A stretch of DNA of 64,000 bases. Origin: Coenobita brevimanus (lineage: Eukaryota > Arthropoda > Malacostraca > Decapoda > Coenobitidae). The stretch covers positions 890,001-954,000 of the forward strand of contig CM064666.1 in assembly GCA_032717465.1 (NCBI GenBank), read 5' to 3'. Position 1 is the stretch's first letter. Each line of letters begins with the position of its first letter. Both the position numbers and the translations under genes were made by a program. The notes below the pieces were generated by a model that worked only from the letters and a program-made list of their open reading frames with translations, did no database searches and was not told the origin of the DNA. This document shows, piece after piece, positions 28,091-39,297 of the stretch.

Positions 28091-29900
28091 TGTCTTCCCT
28101 ACCACACCACCGCATTTACCACAAACACACCCTCCACCACCACCGCATTTGCCACAGACACACCCTCTGCCACCTCTCCGACAACTCCCCACCACTCCTC
28201 TGCCAACTCTCCAACTCCCCACCATTTCTCTGACAACTGTCCAACTCCCCAGCACAGCTCTGCCAACTCTCAACTCCCCATCACTCCTCTGCCAACTCTG
28301 CAACACCCCACCACTCCTCTGCCAACCCTCCAACATCCCACTGTTCCTCTGCCAACCCTCCACCACTCCTCTGTCAACTCTCCAACTCCCCACCACCCCT
28401 CTACCAACTCTTCAGCTTCCACCATTCCTCTGCCAACTCACCACCACTCCTCTGCCAACTCTGCACCACTCCTCTGCCAACCCTCCACCACTCCTCTACC
28501 AACACCCCACCTCTCTGCCAACTCTGCAGCACACACAGGCCAAATTAGGATATAAGGTGAGGCAGGACACAAACATGTTCGTTGTCAGTGCAGGAATGTT
28601 CGTTTAAGTTAGTTACCATGTATTTTTGTAGCGTCTTTTTCTTCTCATCCTGTCATTCTATCTTCATTCCAGGGACTAGACGAAGAAAGTGAAAGTGCCG
28701 GATGTTTTTTTCGTTTTTTTAACAATATATAAGTATTTTCACACAGCCATTCCTCACTTAGAACACTTATGTACGTGCAGGCTGATAGCTAATTAAGTCA
28801 AACCAATTTAAGTAGGTCACATGTCTCTGTTTATTTACTTACAAGGATACAGGCATTACTTAAACACTATTTTTTACATCTAAGCCTGAAAAAAAACACT
28901 TATTATCCCAAAACAGTTTTTTCGTTTATCTTTAACAGCTTTGAATGAGAGTAAGTTTGAATTCAAGGACTGGTTAACCCCTCTTTAGTTGGTAGATGTC
29001 TTTGCAATTTACTTCAGGCTACTTATTCAGCCTTAAATAGATATAGTGAAGGAAGGTAGTGAAGAATAAGTAGCATAAGAAAAGGTCACAAGAATAATAA
29101 AGACATAGTTGTGAGGGGGATGAATAACAGTGAAGGAATTTTAAGTGAGGAATGTCTACTTTTAAATTTCAAACTTCGTGGCAGTTATCTTGAGAGCAGT
29201 TACAAATAATTTTAAAATGCCAGTTCTGTATTTGATTTAGGTTTATATATATTAATGATTTTATAATAATTCAAGCACACATTAAGTGAAGAATGTCTGT
29301 CGTTTTAAATTTCAAACCTCATGGCAGTTATCCTGAGGGCAGTTACAAATCATTTTACAATATCAGTTCTGTATTTGATTTAGGTTTGTATATTCATGAT
29401 TTTTACAGTAATTTAAGCATTTTATATATATTTTAAGATTGTTACATACAATAGTTCATAATTTTAGCAAACAAAGAATTTTTAATGTATATTTGTGTTG
29501 AATGTCTGTATGTATTTTTAAATTTCAAAGCTCATGGCAGTTGTCCTGAGAGCAGTTACAAATAATTTAAAGATGCTGTTTTATATTTGTCTTGATTTTG
29601 GTTTATATGTTCATGATTTTTATAATTAAGTATTTTCCATATTTTAAGAATGTTTCATAGACAGTAGTTCATAATATTAGCCAGTAGAGAATATTTGAAT
29701 GTACTGTTTATTTTTTGATTAATGTGTTGTTGTTTTTTTATATATTATGTCTAGTCTTCCTGCAGCTGATGTCACAATGAAGCCATATTAGGGTCAGCAA
29801 GCTATGATTTTATATATATTTGTAAGCGTCTGTAATTTTAAGTTGATTTTTAATATACCAAAGAGTTAGCGTCAGGAAATGTACGTTTTTCACAATTCCA
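28091..29900 (+). other. Probable CACHD1 3' UTR with tandem repeats
   Basis: 28140-28540 is a ~25-30-bp array (ACCACTCCTCTGCCAACTCT). 28560-29900 is AT-rich and free of LINE/SINE copies. It contains a ~130-200-bp unit (AATGTCT..TTTTAAATTTCAAA, GGCAGTTATCCTGAG..CAGTTACAAAT, TTTAGGTTTATAT) three times, near 29150, 29295 and 29500. A polyadenylation hexamer AATAAA lies at 29096-29101. UTR extent is inferred. Confidence 0.5.
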
Positions 29901-29934
29901 ATGTAAATCTTCCAGGGATGTATTCTTATGTAGT

Positions 29935-30385
29935 TTGGAAGCTTACCTAATACCTCTTCCTTACTGGTTTATTTCTGATTGTGCTTCCTTAATATATTCC
30001 TGTGAGTTATTCGTGCAACCTATTTTGACATGACAAAGATATAGAAAGCAGAAAAGAGGATATGTGTTGTTAGGAAGCTTACCTAACACCTCCTCCTTAC
30101 TGGTTTATTTCCGATTGTGCTCCCTTACTATATTCCTGTGTTCTTTTCGTCCAATCTCTATCCACATTACAAAGATATAGGAAGTGATGAAGAAGATGTT
30201 AATGGGTAGTTTGGAAAAAAAAATTAAGGTGTGGTTTATTTCCAATTCTGCTTCCTTACCGTATTCCTGTGTGTGATTCGTGCAATCTGTATCCACATTA
30301 AAAAGATATAGGAAGTGACGAAGAGAATATTAGTGGGTAGTTTGGAAAATAAACCACTAAGGAAGAGGTGCTAGGGAGAATACAG
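29935..30385. repeat. MITE-terminal tandem units
   Basis: GGAAGCTTACCTAACACCTC.TCCTTACTGGTTTATTTC...CTTCCTTA.TATTCCTGTG occurs near 29937, 30070 and 30230. An inverted end (AAACCACTAAGGAAGAGGTGCTAGGG) is near 30350. It is related to the MITE at 48111-48321. Confidence 0.7.
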
Positions 30386-30454
30386 GCCCCAGACTCTTCA
30401 GTTGTCTATAGATGTGTTTGATTTTTGTACTTTTTAATTTTAGGATAATGATGA

Positions 30455-30655
30455 TGATTTAAAACATTGGGTCTGGTTAGTACTTGGATGGGTGACCACC
30501 TGGGAACACCAGATGCTGTTGGCTTAACGTTCTCCCTACGTGTCAAGTGGGGTTGGTGGAGGATTAGTGCCCCTCCCTGTAAAACAATTAACTCCAAGCC
30601 CTTGGCCACCCCGTTTGGGATACATGGCGTCTGGCAATGAATGAATGAATGAATG
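30455..30655 (+). mobile_element. 5S-headed SINE, 5'-truncated
   Basis: TGGGTCTGGTTAGTACTTGG, ATGGGTGACCACCTGGGAAC and ACCAGATGCTGTTGGC match the 3' half of the 5S-like head at 53509-53626. The common tail (GTCAAGTGGGGTTGGTGGAG, GCCCCTCCCTGTAAAACAAT) and (GAAT)n follow. Confidence 0.85.
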
Positions 30656-30734
30656 ATGATTTCAAAGTCTGGAAAATGTCACAAATCCGTCTATACTCTT
30701 TTTACTCTAACTTGGCCCAAATTTTCGTCCTTTT

Positions 30735-31332
30735 CCAGTTTGTCCAGCAGCAAACTCTCATCCCATTCCTGTCCAACTCCCTAATGCAAGAGTTAACTGT
30801 CACTCCCAGTCCTTCTTGCATGCAGCAGGTCAACTCTGGAACTGTCTCCCTCTGTCTGTACTCCTACTGCCTATGACCTCCAGTGTAGGTAGGTAGGTAG
30901 GTAGGGGGAGGTAAATTAACCATTATTCCCAGACCTTTATGTATGCAACAGTCAACTCTGGAACTGTCTCCCTCTGTCTGTATATCCTACTGCCTATGAC
31001 CTCCAGTGTAGGTAGGTAGGTAGGTAAGTGGGTAGGGGGAGGAGGTAAGTTAACTGTTACCCCCCAGTCCTTCATGTATGCAACAGGTCAGCTCTGGAAC
31101 TGTCTCCCTCTGTCTGTATTTTCTACTGCCCATGACCTCCAGTGTAGGTAGGTAGGTAGGTAAGTAGGTAGGGGGGGGAGGTAAGTTAACTGTTACCCCC
31201 CAGTCCTTCATGTATGCAACAGGTCAACTCTGGAACTGTCTCCATCTGTCTGTATTTCCTGCTGCCTATGATCTCCAGTCTTTCAAATGCAGTGTGTCCA
31301 GGCATCTCGAAATGAACGGATCTTGAATTTGG

Positions 31333-31368
<36 letters not shown>

Positions 31369-31435
31369 TATAAGGAAAGGTGTGTGAGCTCTTAGTCTTT
31401 GGTTCCTTCTTTCTTGCATAAAAAACAAAAAAAAT
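30735..31435 (+). mobile_element. LINE family D 3' end with ~120-bp tandem partial units
   Basis: CAGCAAACTCTCATCCCATTCC (QQTLIP) starts it. Then CAACTCTGGAACTGTCTCCC..CTATGACCTCCAGTGTAGG with GTAGGTAGG spacers repeats four times. A final unit carries through to the 3' UTR and A-rich end. A similar layout is at 46860-47190 and, inverted, at 10388-10870. Confidence 0.8.
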
Positions 31436-31900
31436 GCTGCTGGTCATGAAGAAGTGCTGTGGCAAGGATGTAGAGCTGTGGTAGTGTCTTGCGCTGTTCA
31501 GTACTGTGTAGTGCTGAAAAAGACACAAGTTTGGGCCAGGTTAAGGTGAAAGTACTCTGGAATATGTTGCTGGTCATGAAGAAGTGCTGTGGCAAGGATG
31601 TAGAGCTGTGGTAGTGTCTTTGTGTGCTGTTCAGTGCTGTGTAGTGCTGAAAAAAGCCAAGTTTGGGCCAGGTTAAGGTGAAAGTACTCTGGAATATGTT
31701 GCTGGTCATGAAGAAGTGCTGTGGCAAGGATGTAGAGCTGTGGTAGTGTCTCTGTGTGCTGTTCAGTGCTGTGTAATGCTGAAAAAGATGCAAGTTCGGG
31801 CCAGGTTAAGGTGAAAGAAAGCTAGAATATGTTGCTGGTCATGAAGAAGTGCTGTGGCAAGGATGTAGAGCTGTGGTAGTGTCTGTGTGTGCTGTGTAGA
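31435..31900. repeat. ~120-bp tandem repeat, four units
   Basis: ATGTTGCTGGTCATGAAGAAGTGCTGTGGC, AGGATGTAGAGCTGTGGTAGTGTC and GGGCCAGGTTAAGGTGAAAG form each unit (starts near 31435, 31565, 31693 and 31826). Confidence 0.9.
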
Positions 31901-32149
31901 GCTGGAAAAAGACACAGACTTGGGCCAGGTTGAGATGAATGAACTGCATCACCAAAATTCATCAAATATCATCCCCGTTCTGTAGTGAGTCAATGCTGTG
32001 TTTGTAATGCATCCACTGCCAGGTGTGTATGTAATGTGTAATATTGTAACGTGTAAGATTAATGTACAGTAACGTAGTACAGGTAGCTGGGTGTACAGTA
32101 CTCTTGTAAGCCGTGCAGCCCCATGTACCTCTTAGTGGGTTAAATCTGC

Positions 32150-32325
32150 CGAGGGAGAGGGAGGCTGAGGATGAGATGTATGGAGTGGAGAGATATATGA
32201 GAGATGGGGGTGTGAGCTGGGAGGAGGGCAGTGAAGTGGTGGGGGACAGGACGACATGGAGGTGATTTGTTTGTGGACACCCCTTACGGGATTAAGGCGT
32301 CTGGCAACAGATAGATAGATAGATG
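32150..32325 (+). mobile_element. LINE family B 3' end
   Basis: GAGGGAGAGGGAGGCTGAGG to CACCCCTTACGGGATTAAGG and (GATA)n. Confidence 0.75.
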
Positions 32326-32399
32326 TTATTATTATTGAAAACACTGTCAGTATTAAGAATAAATAGCATAGAATGTGATACTAAGGTGTGATATGCAGG

Positions 32400-32825
32400 G
32401 AGCGGGGTTAGTAAGCTTCCTAAACCTACATGACAAGTTAGTAAGCTTCCCAAACCTACAGAAGAGAGTTAGTAAGCTTCCTAAGTCAAAAGAGAGGTTA
32501 GTAAGCTTCCTAAATCTAAAGAGGGGTTATTAAGCTTTTAACACCTATATAAGAGGGTTAGTAAGCTTCCCAAACCTACATAAGAGAGTTAGTAAGCTTT
32601 TAAAACCTATATATGAGAGGGTTAGTAAGCTTCCTAAACCAACATGACAAGTTAGTAAGCTTCCCAAACCTACATAAGAGACTTAGTAAGCTTTTAAAAC
32701 CTAAATGAGAGGGTCAGTAAGCTTCCTAAATCGAAAGAGGGGTTAGTAAGCTTCCTAAACCTACATAAGAGGGGTTAGTAAGCTTTCAGCACCTATATAA
32801 GAGGGGTTAGTGAGCTTCCTAAATT
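32400..32825. repeat. ~30-bp tandem repeat (GTTAGTAAGCTTCC)
   Basis: About 14 units of AGTTAGTAAGCTTCCTAAACC + TACATAAGAG with variants, each with a HindIII-type AAGCTT. Confidence 0.9.
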
Positions 32826-32844
32826 GACGAGAGGTTGGCTATCA

Positions 32845-33000
32845 TTTCTCCATCTCATCCTCGGCCTCCCCCTCCCTCTCTATCTCATCCCTGGTCTTCC
32901 CCTCCCTCTCCATCTCATCCTCGGCCTCCCCCTCCCTCTCCATCTCATCCTCGGCCTCCCCCTCCCTCTCCATCTCATCCTCGGCCTCCCCTTCCCATAT
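32845..33000. repeat. 30-bp tandem repeat (CATCTCATCCTCGGCCTCCC)
   Basis: Five units of a 30-bp block identical to part of the inverted family B sequence, so a tandem expansion of a LINE segment. Confidence 0.85.
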
Positions 33001-33394
33001 CCTCCCAGTCACAAGGTATATTAACCATTTTGAGTCATGTAGCAACCCTCCTAGGAGATATTTTCCGGAGATTGTGTACTTTCCAGCAAGATTTAGCCGT
33101 TCTCCCAGACTTCCTCTTGGCTAGGGGCACGAGGAAGTGGCCAGAATGTACCGTATAGCCAGTTAGGGGGCGGCACAAACGTTCTTCCATACTCCTCCGT
33201 AGCTCGTGTATTTCTTGTGTGTGTGGGGGTGCAGGCAGTCCTCATTAGAAGGGAAATCGTAAGGGTTTTTGCCGTTAACACCTCTAATTGCTACTCCTTA
33301 CCCTGCCCGGGGGTGGGGAAGGAGGTGTGGGTGATGATGATGATGATGATGATGAACACCTTTGATGATATGCCCCTCCCTTCTCTCTCTGTTA

Positions 33395-33562
33395 ACTACT
33401 ACTATGTTATACTACACCATACTATACCACTACTATTAACTACTACTACTACTGCTACTACTACTACTATTAACTACTACTACTACTGCTACTACTACTA
33501 CTATCACTACTAGTACCACCACCACCACCACTACTGCTATACCACCACCACCACTACTGCTA

Positions 33563-33595
<33 letters not shown>

Positions 33596-33715
33596 AACTA
33601 TACTACTACTACTACCACCACCACCACCACCACCACCACTATAATACTGCAACCACAACTACTACTACTACTACTACCACCACTACTACAACTACTACTA
33701 CTACTACTACTACTG
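33395..33715. repeat. (ACT)n/(ACC)n microsatellite
   Basis: TACTACTACT and CACCACCACC alternate for about 320 bp. Confidence 0.95.
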
Positions 33716-33819
33716 TGTAATAAGTTGTAATATTTTGTAACATTCCTTGCTTGTAATGAGGACTGTTTGTACTCCTTGTATTTATATTACAGTACTGTAT
33801 TCTGAGTGGTATGGGGCAT

Positions 33820-34215
33820 TCTCTAGCACCTCTTCCTTAGTGATTTATTCTGGGCAAAACACCTTAATATCCACTCACTTGTTGCATATCTATCTATCTG
33901 TTGCCAGGCGCCTTAATCCCGTAAGGGGTGGCCACACACAAATCGCCTCCATGTCGCCCTGTCCCCCGCCATTTCACTGCCCTGCTCCCAGCTCACACCC
34001 CCCTCTTTCATATACCTCTCCACTCCATCCCTCCATCTCATCCTTGGCCTCCCTCTCCCTCTCTCCCCCTCCACCTCACTCACATACACTCTCCTTGTCA
34101 GTCTCTCTTTTGTTACGGATGCAGCCTGATATTAAAATGATATACAGTTAAAATGGGAGACAGTGGCAAGGTGTAATAGACAGAATAAATCACTTAGGAA
34201 GAGGTATTAGGTAGC
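33820..34215. mobile_element. MITE split by a LINE family B fragment
   Basis: The left half CTCTAGCACCTCTTCCTTAG + TGATTTATTC (33824-33853) and right half AATAAATCACTTAGGAAGAGGTATTAGGTAGCT (34184-34216) are the two ends of the MITE seen at 48111. The LINE family B copy (minus, 33885-34105, starting at a (TATC)n tail) lies between them. Confidence 0.75.
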
Positions 34216-34439
34216 TGCAACAACCACCATGAGTACTGGTAAGGTTGTAATGGTAGCACATGTACTGTACTGTATGTAGGTAATGTACTTTGGCAAGGAA
34301 AGTGTAGCATTTGTACTTTTGAACATTCGTATTACATTTGTCTGTAAGAACTACCTCCTCCCGTGTTCCAGGACAGTAAAGAGTACAGCAGCTTTATGGA
34401 ACAATTTGTGTGGTATTACTAACCCTCGTACTGCATCCA

Positions 34440-35345
34440 TGGTAACTCCCTTCATTTGTTCCCTATCATCCACTCACTTGATGTAGTGCTACCTACTTCT
34501 TCCTCCACTTTTATCATTCTTTTTCTATCTGCCCTCCTCTCTTCCTATTTCTCACCATCATCCACTCACTTGATGTAGCACTGCCTACTTCTTCCTCCAC
34601 CTTTATCATTCTTTTTCTGTGTCTACCCTCCTCTCTCCCTATTTCTGTCATCCACTCATTTGATGTAGCGCTACTTACCTCTTCCTCCACCTTTATCATT
34701 CTTTTTCTGTCTTCCTTCTTCTCTTCCTATGTCCATCATCCACTCACTTGATGTAGCACTGCTTACTTCCTCCTTCACCTTTATCATTCTTTTTCTGTCT
34801 GCCCTCCTCTCTTCCTATTTCTCACCATCGTCCACTCACTTGATGTAGTGCTGCCTACTTCTTCCTTCACCTATGTCATTCTTTTTCTGTCTGCCCTCCT
34901 CTCTTCCTATTTCCATCATCCACTCACTTAATGTAGTGCTGCCTACCTCTTCCTTCACCTTTATCATTCTTTTTCTGTGTCTGTCCTCCTCTCTTCCTAT
35001 TTCCATCATCCACTCACTTGATGTAGTGCTGCCTACTTCTTCCCTCACCTTTATCATTATTTTTCTGTGTCTGTCCTCCTCTCTTCCTATTTTCATCATC
35101 CACTCACTTAATGTAGTGCTGCCTACTTCTTCCTTCACCTTTATCATTATTTTTCTGTGTCTGTCCTCCTCTCTTCCTATTTCTCCCATCTTTCCTGTCA
35201 CTTCTTATTGCTTTTCTTTCCTTTTCAGGTGGCTTTACATTGAGTGACAAGCCTAATGGTTTCCTGTAAGCCAAGAAACCATTTACAGCGCTGGGTGGTA
35301 ACCATATAACCAACCCATATGTGTTCCCTACGTGTCAGCAGGTGG
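34440..35345 (+). repeat. ~95-bp tandem array leading into a SINE core
   Basis: Eight to nine units of CATCCACTCACTTGATGTAG, GCTGCCTACTTCTTCC, CACCTTTATCATTC and CCTCCTCTCTTCCTATTTC. The last unit runs into the hairpin core (35230-35300) and the SINE tail. The array starts where the reverse copy at 1-560 also has its array, so it is a property of the element. Confidence 0.85.
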
Positions 35346-35364
35346 GTTGGTGGAGGGTTAGTGC

Positions 35365-36182
35365 CCATACAACACAGCTCACCCATACAACACAGCTCAC
35401 CCATACAACACACCCATACAACACAGCACACCCATACAACACAGCTCACCCATACAACACACCCATACAACACAGCACACCCATACAACACAGCTCACCC
35501 ATACAACACAGCTCACCCATACAACACAGCACACCCATACAACACAGCACACCCATACAACACAGCACACCCATACAACACAGCACACCCATACAACACA
35601 GCACACCCATACAACACAGCACACCCATACAACACAGCACACCCATACAACACAGCTCACCCATACAACACAGCACACCCATACAACACAGCTCACCCAT
35701 ACAACACAGCACACCCATACAACACAGCTCACCCATACAACACAGCACACCCATACAACACAGCTCACCCATACAACACAGCACACCCATACAACACAGC
35801 TCACCCATACAACACAGCACACCCATACAACACACCCATACAACACAGCACACCCATACAACACAGCACACCCATACAACACACCCATACAACACAGCAC
35901 ACCCATACAACACACCCATACAACACAGCACACCCATACAACACAGCACACCCATACAACACAGCACACCCATACAACACACCCATACAACACAGCTCAC
36001 ACATACAACACAGCTCACCCATACAACACACCCATACAACACAGCACACCCATACAACACAGCACACCCATACAACACACCCATACAACACACCCATACA
36101 ACACAGCTCACCCATACAACACACCCATACAACACACCCATACAACACAGCTCACCCATACAACACACCCATACAACACAGC
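35365..36182. repeat. 18/13-bp minisatellite (CCCATACAACACA)
   Basis: About 50 units of CCCATACAACACAGCACA, CCCATACAACACAGCTCA or the 13-bp short form CCCATACAACACA. The order of long and short units is irregular. Open frames on both strands (HTHTTQ, LYGCVVWV) are artefacts. Confidence 0.97.
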
Positions 36183-36214
36183 CTTTTAGTATTAAGTTTA
36201 CTCATGAATACCTA

Positions 36215-36580
36215 GACATAGTAATAGTAGAAGTAGTAGTAGATGTAGTAGTAGTACTAGTAGTTGCAGTTGTAGTAGTAGTAGTAGTGACAGTATTAGT
36301 AGTAGTACCAGTAGTTGTAGTAGTAGTAGGATTAGTAGTTGTAATAGTAGTAGTAGTTGTAGTAGTAGTAGTACCAGTAGTAGTAGTAGTAACGGTAGTA
36401 GTAGTAGTACCAGTAGCTGTAGTAGTAGTAGTAGTACTAGTAGTTGTAGTTGTAATAGTAGTAGTAGTAGTAGTTAGTAGTAGTAGTAGTTAGTAGTAAT
36501 AGTAGCACCAGTCATTGTGTATCAGAATGTGCACCCAGCTATAGTAGTAACTGTAGTAGAAGTAGTAGTAGTAGTAACCA
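36215..36580. repeat. (GTA)n microsatellite
   Basis: AGTAGTAGTAGT with ACCAGTAG and TTGTAGT variants. Confidence 0.95.
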
Positions 36581-36589
36581 TCAGAATAT

Positions 36590-37620
36590 GCACACAGCAA
36601 ACAGCCCTACCTTCCTGCAGCCCACCAATCACCTATTGTGCAATGGAGAGGAAGCTGAGGTATGTTCGTATAACCCAGAGTAGAGCAGCCGTTATATCAG
36701 TGCCACCAGGTGAAGGCACCCCCCCCCCCACAGTGCCAAAGGTGTGTGGATGCGAGAGATGTGGAATTAAGGTCTATCTTGGTCCTTCCCGAAATCAGGT
36801 TTGGCGACCGTACGTTTTCTGAGTATAACACACATATTCAACCTGCAGCTCCAACACCATTCCATCATCTCTGTTTTGTGCTTCACGCTTCTTGTGGCTG
36901 CGATTGTCGTAAATGGTCGGCAAACACAGCCCATATACACTTTGACAGTCATGCACTCCCCACTCATGTTATCGTTGGAGGCATCTGTTATGTAGCCTAT
37001 TCTGGGATCAACGTCTTGGACTCAGCATACGGGCATGGCCTTGGGTTCTTTTGTTCAGGAGCGGGACAGAGCATGCAACAAAGGAATAGGGCTCAAGCAC
37101 AGGCTAACCAGTCTTACACGTACCGTATATTACCTTATACAGTGGTCTTGCACAATACAAAACACAGCACAACACTATGTGTGAGACACAAGGATCACAC
37201 AGAGTCTAGACCACAGGTAGGTGCAGGTGGTGGCCAGGTGTGGGGGGGGGGCTGTCAGGGGTGCACAGGCGATGGTCTCTGGCTCCCTACTCAGGTGTCC
37301 GGTGTGGGCTGGAGGGCGGTTTGGTGGGAGGCCCTTTCCTGGTGGAGGCCTTAGGAGTGTGGTGGCCCTCGGGACTGTGGCAAAATATGGCCAGTAGGCG
37401 CGCAGCTCAGCACCTGCCCTTGGCTGTGATGAGAGTCATGGTGGAGGGTCCGGGCTGGTCAGGGCCTAGGGTCATCAGGGCGCCTCTCGAGGTCCAGGGG
37501 CTGCGGTCCCGTCAGGAGGGGAAGGCTGTCAGGGGTCATCTGCAGCTGCTCACTGCCAGGGAGTCCAACAGTTGCTGGGGGCATCGAGGGCTCGGTTGCA
37601 GGGACAGGACACCCAGGCTC
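36590..37620 (+). other. Unassigned region with fairly complex sequence
   Basis: Unlike its surroundings, 36600-37200 is not simple repeat. A frame from 36710 reads CQRCVDARDVELRSI, then FHHLCFVLHASCGCDCRKW and NTAHIHFDSHALPTHVIVGG before breaking. 37200-37620 is G+C-rich with AGGGGTCATC and GTCAGGG repeats. I do not recognise a protein family; it may be a transposon remnant. Confidence 0.3.
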
Positions 37621-37624
37621 ACTA

Positions 37625-37990
37625 CAGGTTCACTGCTCCTCTGAACTGTCTGCTTGCATTCCTCCACCTCTACGACGGGCGCGTAGCACCCGTCTGGCAG
37701 CAAACTCTCATCCCTTTTCTGTCCAACTCTCTAATGCAAGAGTTAACCGTTACTCCCAGTCTTTCATTTATGCAACAGGTCAGCTCTGGAACTGTCTACC
37801 TCTGTCTGTATTTCCTGCTTCCTATGATCTCCAGTCTTTCAAACGCAGTGTGTCCAGGCATCTCAAAATGATCGGATCTTGAATTTGGCTCTCTATTGTA
37901 TTTTGTTTTTCTCTTGGAGGGAGCTGTTACTGCGGGCTCATGGCCTTTGGTTCCTTCTTCCTCACAAAAAAAAAAAAAAAAAAAAAAAAC
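37625..37990 (+). mobile_element. LINE family D 3' end with poly(A)
   Basis: TTCACTGCTCCTCTGAACTG begins a copy nearly identical to 59210-59570 (SSELSACIPPPLQRA in the other copy), with QTLIPFLSNSL, FMQQVSSGTVYLC in a shifted frame, the 3' UTR and an A-run (37967-37989). Confidence 0.85.
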
Positions 37991-38960
37991 TCCAGACATC
38001 CTCCAACAGGAACTCTGTAGGGGAGCAATCTCCACCCCTAGTGGTACAGGGAGAGTGCGAGGGGCATCTCGCTTAGCCTCTGGAGGGGCCGGCTGAGCCA
38101 AGGATATGGTCCTCGGTGGGAGCCTCTGGGGTAGTGGAGGAGGGACGACCGGTGGTCGTTCCCTCAACTTGGCAGGTCCAGTGGACTCTGTCGGAACTCC
38201 ACTCTGGGGCAGTAGAAGGAAATCTGGTGGATTCCTCCACCTGGTAGGTCTGGTGGACTCTACCAAGGCTTCCTTCTGGGGTAGTGGAGGAAGGAAGTCC
38301 AGTGAACTTTCCCTTCGCCCGACAAGTCTGGTGGACCTTGCTGGGGCACCACCCGTCCTGGGGACAACAGGAGGAGGAAGTCCAGAGGACTTTCTGGCTC
38401 CTGCGGCAGGTTCGGTGGACTCTACCACTGTCCTGTTGCCGGGGAAGTGTCGCAGCCGAGAGGTATCTGGTGGATTCCCCCTCTGTGGCAGGTCCAGAGG
38501 ACTCTACCACGGCTCTGCTCCTTTCCCTGGGACGGCAGGTGGGGGAAGTCTGATGGACGTTCCGATGCCCCTGCTCCCAAAGGTGGGTGGCAGAAGATGG
38601 AGGTCCGATGGACTCTCCCTCTACAGCAGGTCCAGTGGACTCTACTGCGCTGGTGCTCCCCTTGGGGTACGTAGGTCTAGGAAGACCAGTGGTCTTTCCT
38701 CCTCTTGTGATGGCAGGTCTGGTGGACTGTACTGCCGGGGGCCTACGTGGGACTGTATGAAAACAAGTCCCACCCTGAGTCTGGTGATGCTGTCCTGGTT
38801 GGAGGATATTGTACCTGGACGATGCACTTCACGTTGGTCCGGCTGGGTGGAAGAGGGGCATATGGTAGCGGGGGACATGGGCCCCTGTAAGTCTCCCTGT
38901 GGCCTCCTCTTGGGGTGGGTAGCACGCCCTCCCCAGGGTCACCCCGTCGGGTGGGCATTT
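37990..38960 (+). other. G+C-rich region with ~60-bp imperfect repeats, possible LINE 5' part
   Basis: GGTCTGGTGGACTCTACC / GGTCCAGTGGACTCT recurs about every 60-70 bp (GGGGTAGTGGAGGAAGGAAG in between). Several frames are open for over 200 codons because stops are rare in the repeat. It directly precedes the zinc-knuckle frame, so it may be the N-terminal ORF1 region or 5' UTR of that element; this is inference. Confidence 0.4.
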
Positions 38961-39297
38961 CAGCATCCGTCTTCCTGTGCAAGAACATTTTCCTTCTCCA
39001 CGCCAGTGTCAGTTGTGTTGGTGTTTTGGGCACACTGCAAAGTTTAGCAAGTCTGCTCTCACGTGCCTCCTGTGTGGTCAGGTTGGTCATGTCAGGGACG
39101 CTTGTTCCACTACTACCCAGTGCCGTCCTAACTGCCGTGAACTGCACATGGCTTTCTATAGGGGATGCCCAGCCTTCTGTTTTGAATCTGAGGTTACTAA
39201 ACTGCAACGTCAGCTCGGACTTTCCTTACATGAAGCCCGCTGCGAGGGTCATCTTCACGGTTTTTCCATCTACAACTCTTATATGCAGTGTCTATGA
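38940..39297 (+). mobile_element. Jockey-like LINE ORF1 fragment with CCHC zinc knuckles
   Basis: Reads RLPVQEHFPSPRQCQLCWCF, then GHTAKFSKSALTCLLCGQVG and HVRDACS, followed by C..NC..LH. CxxCxxxGHxxxxC and CxxCGxxGHxxxxC spacing are the gag-like nucleic-acid-binding knuckles of Jockey/I-type ORF1 proteins; the first knuckle appears to have lost its last Cys (position held by Ser). KLQRQLGLSLHEAR follows, and the frame ends TGA-free at a TGA/TAA near 39297. Confidence 0.75.

Noticed and set aside
35319..36493. Frames of up to 390 codons (HTHTTQ repeats, poly-Val end)
   Set aside because: The minisatellite CCCATACAACACA followed by a GTA microsatellite is open in several frames on both strands; no protein signal.
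36710..37354. 214-codon frame with Cys/His residues
   Set aside because: No recognisable domain, second half lies in G-rich repeats, and no convincing splice sites or start; kept only as an unassigned region.
38106..39047. 313-codon plus-strand frame and opposing minus frames
   Set aside because: G+C-rich imperfect repeat with few stops in any frame. It runs in a different frame from the zinc-knuckle ORF, so I treat the region as LINE-associated DNA and not a host gene.
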